Shown here one piece after another: positions 1-5,536 of a stretch of 5,536 nt of DNA. The DNA lies in the NCBI RefSeq assembly GCF_004138495.1, contig NZ_ML142850.1:142240-147775 (forward strand), given 5' to 3'. The stretch's first letter is position 1; each line of letters opens with the position of its first letter. The DNA is from Phytoactinopolyspora endophytica. Its GTDB lineage: Bacteria; Actinomycetota; Actinomycetes; Jiangellales; Jiangellaceae. A model generated the notes under the pieces. The model ran no database searches. It was not told the DNA's origin and saw nothing but the letters and a program-made list of their open reading frames with translations. The position numbers and the translations under genes were made by a program.

Positions 1-519
1 GCGGACGGCGCGCTCATCGACCGGTCGGGCCATGGTGACCCGCGGCCACGTGTCCAGCCCTCGGGTCGATTCCTCCTTGCGAATGGCCCGCAACCCGTCG
101 GTCAGGTCCTCCTCGGCCAGAACACGGAAGCCCAGACGCTCGTAATACGGCGCGTTCCACGGCACCTGGGCATAGGTCGTCAGCGTCAGGCCGGCAAGCC
201 CGCGCTCGCGAGCCCATCCGTCCGCGACGTCGATCAGCGAACGGCCGATACCTCGTCGCGCGTGGCTGGGATGGACGGAGACCTGCTCGATGTGCGCATG
301 CTCGTCGACGACCTCGACGAGCAGATAGGCCACCGGCCGGTCGCTCTCATCGACGTAGACCCATGCCCGGTCCGCACGCTGGAACGTCGCCAGATCGTGC
401 ACCGACGGCGGCTCGTCGTCGGCGATCATGTCCATCCCGACATCGCGGAACGGAGCACCGGCCGCCCGTTCCACTTCCTGCAAGTATTTCAGGTCACCGG
501 CTCGCGCATGGCGGATCAT
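1..519 (-). CDS. GNAT family N-acetyltransferase (3' end beyond window)
   Basis: Reading the minus strand from ATG at 519 gives 173 codons without a stop up to the window edge, so the C-terminus is missing or nearly reached; GNAT proteins are usually about 150-180 residues. The protein starts MIRHARAGDLKYLQEVERAAG, the usual first strand and helix of the fold. Residues 61-72 form the beta strand before the acetyl-CoA site, 77-84 (IEQVSVHP) are beta4, and ARRGIGRSL at 87-95 is the pyrophosphate loop, with alanine where the first Gln/Arg of the motif is usual. WNAPYYERLGF at 121-131 is the typical C-terminal motif. An in-frame TAG lies four codons upstream, which fixes 519 as the first possible ATG. 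No Shine-Dalgarno precedes it; a TAGCGT about 7 bases upstream could be the -10 of a leaderless transcript. It is divergent from rox. The family predicts acetyl-CoA-dependent acylation of an amine; the substrate is unknown. Confidence 0.9.
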   Translation of the reverse strand, partial: MIRHARAGDLKYLQEVERAAGAPFRDVGMDMIADDEPPSVHDLATFQRADRAWVYVDESDRPVAYLLVEVVDEHAHIEQVSVHPSHARRGIGRSLIDVADGWARERGLAGLTLTTYAQVPWNAPYYERLGFRVLAEEDLTDGLRAIRKEESTRGLDTWPRVTMARPVDERAVR

Positions 520-574
520 GGACGCACGCTACCGCATCGTCGGCCGCACCGGCTCCTGTCTTTCCATCATCGGC

Positions 575-640
575 TCACACATGCCTGGGTTCCGATCCGC
601 ATAAGACGGGCGACGCTGCCAGATGGCCGATGTTGTTCAC
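575..640 (-). CDS. Possible small ORF, 21 residues, with perfect Shine-Dalgarno
   Basis: On the minus strand a GTG at 640 opens a 21-residue frame (beginning MNNIGHLAAS, ending SEPRHV) that stops at 575-577. It is preceded by AAGGAGG (complement of 648-654), a full anti-16S match, with a 7-base spacer, which is why it is worth listing despite its size. It points towards the acetyltransferase gene and ends 55 bases before that start. No transmembrane segment or known family is visible. It could be a leader peptide for the acetyltransferase, an independent small protein, or a chance match in an otherwise G+C-poorer region. No hairpin over the acetyltransferase start comparable to the one before rox was found. 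Confidence 0.35.
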   Translation of the reverse strand: MNNIGHLAASPVLCGSEPRHV

Positions 641-833
641 TGGTCAGCCTCCTTATCCTATCGGGCCCGTTACTGCGACAGTCTCCAATAAATAGCTGGA
701 TAGCATGCATCACGCGCAGAGAGGTCTTCCCAGTTGAGCGACGACCTTTGATACGTGTACAGAACTTTAGAATGAATTCACCCTGTACCGCACGGGCCCG
801 TTCGGAGTCGTGATCACGTGGCTGGGAAAAGGA
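641..833. other. Divergent intergenic region with A+T-rich core
   Basis: No convincing protein-coding gene is visible here. Hand-counting 631-780 gives about 48% G+C, well below the surrounding genes. A good -10-like hexamer TAGAAT occurs at 768-773 on the plus strand, but no matching -35 lies 16-18 bases upstream (TTGATA at 748-753 is only 14 away). The palindrome-containing 10-mer CGGGCCCGTT occurs twice in direct orientation, at 662-671 and 793-802, flanking the A+T-rich core. A perfect 10-bp palindrome CGTGATCACG lies at 809-818. These fit a divergent control region, but no specific regulator can be named. Confidence 0.5.
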
Positions 834-864
834 TTGGACGGGGTGATGCTCGGCCTTGTAGCTT
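834..864 (+). promoter_or_regulatory. Candidate promoter for leader ORF and rox
   Basis: TTGGAC at 834-839 resembles a -35 box, and TAGCTT at 859-864 fits the TANNNT -10 pattern, separated by a longish 19 bases. Transcription would start near 871 and give a short 5' leader before the 17-codon ORF at 902. The spacing is imperfect and nothing else supports the exact boxes. An alternative start further upstream near the TAGAAT at 768-773 is possible. Confidence 0.3.
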
Positions 865-870
865 GCAGTG
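852..870. promoter_or_regulatory. Possible degenerate rifamycin-associated element
   Basis: Rifamycin-inactivation genes in actinomycetes are known to carry a 19-bp inverted repeat upstream, the rifamycin-associated element (RAE). As I recall it, its arms contain GCTTGC and, on the other arm, GGCCTTGC on the opposite strand. Here GGCCTTG (852-858) and GCTTGCAG (861-868) both occur at the expected place before a rox-like gene, overlapping the candidate -10. They do not form one clean palindrome: aligning 19 positions in either direction leaves about eight or nine mismatches. It is therefore only a candidate, possibly a decayed or divergent copy. Confidence 0.25.
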
Positions 871-901
871 GACCGTGACACCGTCCGAGGAGGTGAGACC
901 C

Positions 902-2558
<1,657 letters not shown>

Positions 2559-2569
2559 TCTCGCCTGGC

Positions 2570-2601
2570 TTGAACTTGACGTCGGTGTCAAGGTTTATCG
2601 T
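2570..2601 (+). promoter_or_regulatory. Leaderless promoter with MerR-type operator dyad
   Basis: A perfect dyad CTTGAC (2575-2580) and GTCAAG (2587-2592), separated by 6 bases, lies between TTGAAC (2570-2575, -35-like) and TATCGT (2596-2601, -10-like), a 20-base spacer. An overlong spacer filled by a dyad is the hallmark of promoters activated by MerR-family regulators through DNA untwisting, and CTTGAC/GTCAAG arms resemble actinobacterial MerR sites as I remember them. The -10 ends 7 bases before ATG 2608, so the transcript should begin at or near the start codon, without a leader. No regulator gene is present in the window. Another dimeric regulator using the same dyad is possible. Confidence 0.55.
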
Positions 2602-2607
2602 TCAGGG

Positions 2608-3123
2608 ATGGATCATGCGAACATCCACCCCGGCACGGACCCGGACCCGACAGATCCGGCGTTGCTGGCCCAAGCGGTGCGACTGGCGAGTGAGAACGGC
2701 GACACCGGACAGCTCCCGTTCGGCGCGCTCGTCGTCCGCGACGGTCTGATCCTCGCCACTGGCGTCAACACGGCATTGAAGGACCTCGACCCGACCGCCC
2801 ACGCCGAGGTCGCCGCAGTCCGGAACGCGTGCGCCAGGCTCGAAGTGCTCCACCTCACTGGGACGACCATCGTGTCGAGTTGCGAGCCGTGCGCCGTCTG
2901 CCACGCCGTCGCCGCCTCGGTGGGTGTCGCACGGATCGTCTACGCCGCACCCAAGGAGATCATCCCCGATCTCCGCTACCCCGCGCCCGGTGACAACGCC
3001 ACGCTGATGACCGGCATGCAGACAGGCCTGCGTGCCCTCGCACCAGAACAGATCGTCTACGTCCCCACCGACGGAGCGGACGAACCGTTCCGCCGCTACC
3101 TCGCCGCCAGGGAACTCTCATGA
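2608..3123 (+). CDS. Zinc-dependent nucleobase/nucleoside deaminase (CDA fold)
   Basis: 171 residues, normal for the cytidine deaminase-like superfamily. HAE at 65-67 supplies a zinc ligand (His65) and the proton-shuttling Glu67. SCEPCAVC at 91-98 supplies Cys95 and Cys98, the other two zinc ligands. LPFGALVV at 36-43 is the conserved strand before the active site. The layout is that of the guanine deaminase/TadA/nucleoside deaminase branch (PCxxC rather than the tetrameric cytidine deaminase pattern), with an unusual PCAVC where PCPMC is typical. It is not likely to be TadA itself, which is an essential tRNA enzyme with a more conserved sequence. The start is supported by the promoter 7 bases upstream (leaderless). 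Its stop overlaps the next gene by ATGA, so the two are translationally coupled. The substrate is unknown; a heterocyclic amine handled jointly with the downstream oxidoreductase is an inference. Confidence 0.87.
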   Translation: MDHANIHPGTDPDPTDPALLAQAVRLASENGDTGQLPFGALVVRDGLILATGVNTALKDLDPTAHAEVAAVRNACARLEVLHLTGTTIVSSCEPCAVCHAVAASVGVARIVYAAPKEIIPDLRYPAPGDNATLMTGMQTGLRALAPEQIVYVPTDGADEPFRRYLAARELS

Positions 3124-4028
3124 TCAAGCTCGGTATCAACATTCGCAACTACGGCCCGCACGCGACGCCCGCCAACCTCCGCGAGTGGGTACGTTTCGCC
3201 GAGGACACCGGGTTCGTGCTCGGCGTGGTGTCCGACCACGTCGCACCAACCCCGGACGTCACCGAGATCTACCCCACCCCTTTCTACGATCCGTTCGCGA
3301 CGCTGTCATGGATGGCCGGCATCACCGACCGGCTCGAGCTCGGCACGTCAGTGGTCATCGCGCCGTACCGGCATCCCCTGCATACCGCGCGTCTCGCCGC
3401 CAACATCGACCAGCTCAGCGGCGGACGCTTCATCCTCGGCATCGGCGTCGGATGGGCCGAGCAGGAGTTCGCCGCGATCGACGCGCCGTTCCGGAAACGG
3501 GGACGGATGACCGACGAGTACCTCGAGGCCGTAACCGCCGCCTGGACCAACGATGTCGTGTCGATGGACGGAGAGTTCGTCAGCTACAGCGACGTCAGCA
3601 CCGGTCCGAGATCGGTCCGCACACCGCATCCACCGATCTGGGTGGGCGGGACCAGCCCGGGTGCGATCCGCCGAACAGCCCGGTTCGGCGACGCCTGGCA
3701 TCCGAACAACGCCGAGCTCGGCTGGCTGCGAGACACCGGCCTACCGGCTCTCGGGGAGGCCGCCGGCGAGCTCGGGCGGCCGGTTCCCGCGTTCAGCCCG
3801 CGGATGCGGGCCCGGCTCAGCGAGCACGCCATCCCCGACGACGAGCGCCGTCCCGGCACGGGCACGCTCGGCCAGATCCTCGCCGACCTTGAGACCCTGA
3901 CCGACATGGGAGCCGAGTACGTCGTGCTCGATCCCAACCCGGACCATCCGCGCGACGAGAGGCCACTCGCCGACGACTGGCGTGATCTGGGCATCATCGC
4001 GAAGCACGCGACTGAACTGTTCCACTGA
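3120..4028 (+). CDS. LLM-class F420-dependent oxidoreductase
   Basis: 302 residues with the luciferase-like TIM-barrel pattern. MIKLGINIRNYG starts the first strand; SDHV at 38-41 is the conserved coenzyme-site turn; LELGTSVVIAPYRHPLHTAR at 72-91 and SGGRFILGIGVGWAEQEF at 100-117 are signature segments; FRKRGRMTDEYLEA and PPIWVGGTSPGAIRR follow in the usual order. The pattern fits the Rv2161c-type F420-dependent subfamily best, but an FMN-using enzyme cannot be excluded from motifs alone. Cofactor F420 would serve as hydride donor or acceptor for an unidentified substrate. Translation starts at ATG 3120, overlapping the deaminase stop by four bases, with AGGGA at 3109-3113 six bases upstream, so it is the second gene of a coupled operon under the promoter at 2570-2601. 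Confidence 0.9.
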   Translation: MIKLGINIRNYGPHATPANLREWVRFAEDTGFVLGVVSDHVAPTPDVTEIYPTPFYDPFATLSWMAGITDRLELGTSVVIAPYRHPLHTARLAANIDQLSGGRFILGIGVGWAEQEFAAIDAPFRKRGRMTDEYLEAVTAAWTNDVVSMDGEFVSYSDVSTGPRSVRTPHPPIWVGGTSPGAIRRTARFGDAWHPNNAELGWLRDTGLPALGEAAGELGRPVPAFSPRMRARLSEHAIPDDERRPGTGTLGQILADLETLTDMGAEYVVLDPNPDHPRDERPLADDWRDLGIIAKHATELFH

Positions 4029-4084
4029 GGCACAATGACCCGTCCACGCGACGCCTCGTAACCGACGCTTCATCGGACTCGAGG
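4027..4084 (+). terminator. Weak stem-loop region after the oxidoreductase gene
   Basis: GAGGC (4027-4031, overlapping the stop codon) can pair with GCCTC (4053-4057). Alternatively, CCTCG (4054-4058) pairs with CGAGG (4080-4084) around an inner CCGA/TCGG stem (4062-4065 with 4073-4076). Both are short and mutually exclusive, and there is no T-run. It may reduce read-through into the repeat array, but it is not a convincing intrinsic terminator. Confidence 0.2.
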
Positions 4085-4086
4085 AT

Positions 4087-4183
4087 TCGATGTGCCAAAA
4101 CCCTACAGGTTCTGGCATATCGATGCGCCAAAACCCTACAGGTTCTGGCATATCGATGCGCCAAAACCCTACAGGTTCTGGCA
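4087..4183 (+). repeat. Three tandem 33-bp units, each an imperfect palindrome
   Basis: Units start at 4087, 4120 and 4153 (the last one is 31 bases) and are identical except T/C at one base (4093 versus 4126 and 4159). Each carries an imperfect palindrome: GCCAAAACC, a CTACA centre, then GGTTCTGGC (eight of nine arm positions complementary), extended by TGT/ATA or TGC/ACA flanks to about 29 bp. The 33-bp period is close to three helical turns, so the sites face one side of the DNA. In RNA each would fold as a hairpin. The array ends 11 bases before the ATPase start at 4195. It looks like a triple operator for a dimeric DNA-binding protein. There are no spacers, so it is not a CRISPR array. 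Confidence 0.9.
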
Positions 4184-4194
4184 CAATTGCCGGC
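4182..4194 (+). promoter_or_regulatory. Possible -10 box for a leaderless ATPase transcript
   Basis: CACAAT at 4182-4187 matches four of six -10 positions and ends 8 bases before ATG 4195, the spacing expected for a leaderless start. No ribosome-binding site precedes 4195. No clear -35 is present, since that position falls inside the third palindrome. If this is right, a protein bound to the third repeat would directly block or contact RNA polymerase. Confidence 0.3.
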
Positions 4195-5536
4195 ATGAGA
4201 GACGACGCCCTGAGAGCACTACTCCGCGACTCGAACCCGTGGTGGCTGGCCGCTGGCTCCAGAGGTGACGCACTCGCATGGGCTGAGCTAGATCCAACAC
4301 TGACCAAACGAGCCAAATACGACCAAGGCTATCGAGCAGACGTTCTCGCTGACGTGGCTGCTGGACCGATCACCGACTCGTTGTTCGTTCTCCGGGGCCC
4401 CCGCAGGGTGGGAAAGTCCGTTGTAATGAAAGACCTGATCGTTCAACTATGTCGACGCCCGGATGTCAGTCTTTGGCAAATCATCTACTTCCCCGCCGAC
4501 AACATGACAGACCAAGACCTGCGACGGTCGTTCGCTCTGGGCCGTGACCTCACCCGCTCCGCCGGAAACCAGACTCGCATCTGGCTCGTCGATGAGATCA
4601 CGTCCGTTGCCGACTGGACGACGACGGTCAAATCTCTCCGCGACAACACGCCAATGGCACGCGACACCGTCATCCTTACTGGCTCCTCAGCCACATCTTC
4701 TGCGGCTGCGCTTCGCGACCTGGGCGCGGGCCGGGCCGGCGACACGAACACAAACCCGTTCCGGCTGCTCCTACCGATGTCGTTCTCCGAGTTCGTTCAC
4801 GTCACCGACCCCGCCATACCCCGGCTGGACGTGGTTGCACCGTGGGAACTCCAGGCGGAAACGGTGGCGCAGACGGCTGCAGAGATGGACCCGTTTACCG
4901 ACCTGCTCGATCTCGCATGGCAACGCTATCTGGAATGCGGAGGCTTCCCCCGGGCCGTTGGTGAACACACCAGGGCCGGAGCGGTCTCCGAGACGTTCGC
5001 CCGAGACCTGGTCGCCTGGCTGCGCACGGACGTTGATCCTGATGGGCCGCAGGAATCCGTCCCGTTACTACTTGACGCTCTACACCAAGGCACGACCAGC
5101 CCGATCAACATCCGCGCTACTTCCGAGCGTGTAGGCGTCAGTAGGGGAATCTTCGAGCGCAGACTCAACCGCCTGATTCACGCCTTCGGCGCCCTCCAAT
5201 GCCCGCAACGCAATGACACGGGCGCACTGGTAGCGAGCGCGCAATCCAAGATCTACCTCATTGACCCCGTCTTCGCACAAATCGCTGCCGCAGTCCGCCC
5301 AGGGCTCGGGCAACGCGACTTCACCGCACTCACGGAGGCCGTCATCGCAACAACGCTCGCCCGCGTTATTGACGCGGCCTCTCCGGGCCGGCTTGTAGAT
5401 GGAGACACCATCGGCTACGCCCGAACGGATCGAGGCAGGGAGGTGGACCTCTGCCCGGTACCCATCACCAGCCCGGACGGCGCGCGCCTCACGACACCTA
5501 TCGAGTCGAAATGGGTAAGCTCCGGGTGGCGTTCAG
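4195..5536 (+). CDS. AAA ATPase with DUF4143-like C-terminal domain (partial)
   Basis: 447 codons are open up to the right edge; the end is missing. An N-terminal NPWW segment (14-17) precedes the ATPase domain. GPRRVGKS at 68-75 is Walker A, IWLVDE at 129-134 is Walker B, and LTGSSA at 161-166 is the sensor-1 segment. YLECGGFPRAV at 245-255 is typical of AAA_14/DUF4143 proteins. Residues 304-333 resemble a winged helix (ATSERVGVSRGIFERRLNRL). The C-terminal part has REVDL (415-419) and PIESKW (435-440), the E-x-D...E-x-K arrangement of the restriction-endonuclease-like fold. The family has no settled function. Start 4195 is preferred as leaderless and because family members begin near NPWW, but ATGs at 4090, 4123 and 4156 inside the repeats are in frame. 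G+C is lower (about 53-62% in samples), and CTA, TTA, GTA and AGA codons are frequent, which suggests horizontal acquisition. Confidence 0.85.
   Translation, partial: MRDDALRALLRDSNPWWLAAGSRGDALAWAELDPTLTKRAKYDQGYRADVLADVAAGPITDSLFVLRGPRRVGKSVVMKDLIVQLCRRPDVSLWQIIYFPADNMTDQDLRRSFALGRDLTRSAGNQTRIWLVDEITSVADWTTTVKSLRDNTPMARDTVILTGSSATSSAAALRDLGAGRAGDTNTNPFRLLLPMSFSEFVHVTDPAIPRLDVVAPWELQAETVAQTAAEMDPFTDLLDLAWQRYLECGGFPRAVGEHTRAGAVSETFARDLVAWLRTDVDPDGPQESVPLLLDALHQGTTSPINIRATSERVGVSRGIFERRLNRLIHAFGALQCPQRNDTGALVASAQSKIYLIDPVFAQIAAAVRPGLGQRDFTALTEAVIATTLARVIDAASPGRLVDGDTIGYARTDRGREVDLCPVPITSPDGARLTTPIESKWVSSGWRS

Noticed and set aside
262..813. 183-codon plus-strand open frame
   Set aside because: Its first half is antisense to the well-supported acetyltransferase, and the remainder reads through the A+T-rich intergenic region with no motif or ribosome-binding site.
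520..901. Insertion-sequence or transposase remnant in the A+T-rich gap
   Set aside because: No terminal inverted repeats, target duplication or transposase-like peptide could be found on either strand.
2559..2607. Terminator after rox
   Set aside because: The only dyad here (2575-2592) has a 6-base centre and no T-run, and its position between -35 and -10 boxes fits an operator better.
4087..4183. CRISPR array
   Set aside because: The units are directly adjacent with no unique spacers, only three copies are present, and no cas gene is seen.
3741..4316. Minus-strand frame encoding three copies of PEPVGFW
   Set aside because: The peptide repeat is only the translation of the 33-bp DNA repeat, and the rest is antisense to two supported genes; the palindromic DNA explains the pattern better.

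Overview
The window looks like chromosomal DNA from a high-GC actinobacterium, most likely Nocardia or a close relative. Coding regions are G+C-rich (one hand-counted stretch in the monooxygenase is about 68%). There is an F420-type luciferase-like oxidoreductase, two start codons appear to be leaderless, and the largest gene closely resembles the rifampicin monooxygenase Rox of Nocardia and Streptomyces. The genus is inferred from these traits; there is no rRNA or other marker.

Layout. 1-519 (minus) is the 5' part of a GNAT acetyltransferase that runs off the left edge. 520-901 is a divergent intergenic region with an A+T-rich core and a possible 21-residue small ORF (575-640, minus) behind a perfect Shine-Dalgarno sequence. 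902-955 is a 17-codon leader ORF with a very strong ribosome-binding site. Directly after its stop codon, 956-1013 can fold into a long hairpin that buries the start codon and part of the ribosome-binding site of the rifampicin monooxygenase gene (1011-2558). A leaderless promoter with a MerR-type dyad (2570-2601) then drives a two-gene operon: a zinc-dependent nucleobase/nucleoside deaminase (2608-3123) and an F420-type LLM oxidoreductase (3120-4028), joined by an ATGA overlap. 4087-4183 holds three tandem 33-bp units, each an imperfect palindrome, directly before an AAA ATPase/DUF4143-like gene (4195 to the right edge). That gene is lower in G+C, uses codons unlike its neighbours, and looks acquired.

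How the parts fit. Rox would inactivate rifamycins; the hairpin and leader ORF suggest post-transcriptional control on top of any promoter control. The deaminase and oxidoreductase are probably co-regulated and may act on one heterocyclic substrate, which cannot be named from sequence. The ATPase carries a winged-helix-like segment and sits behind three identical palindromes, so autoregulation is a reasonable guess. The two least ordinary elements are the leader-ORF/hairpin arrangement ahead of rox and the in-frame palindromic repeat array ahead of the ATPase.
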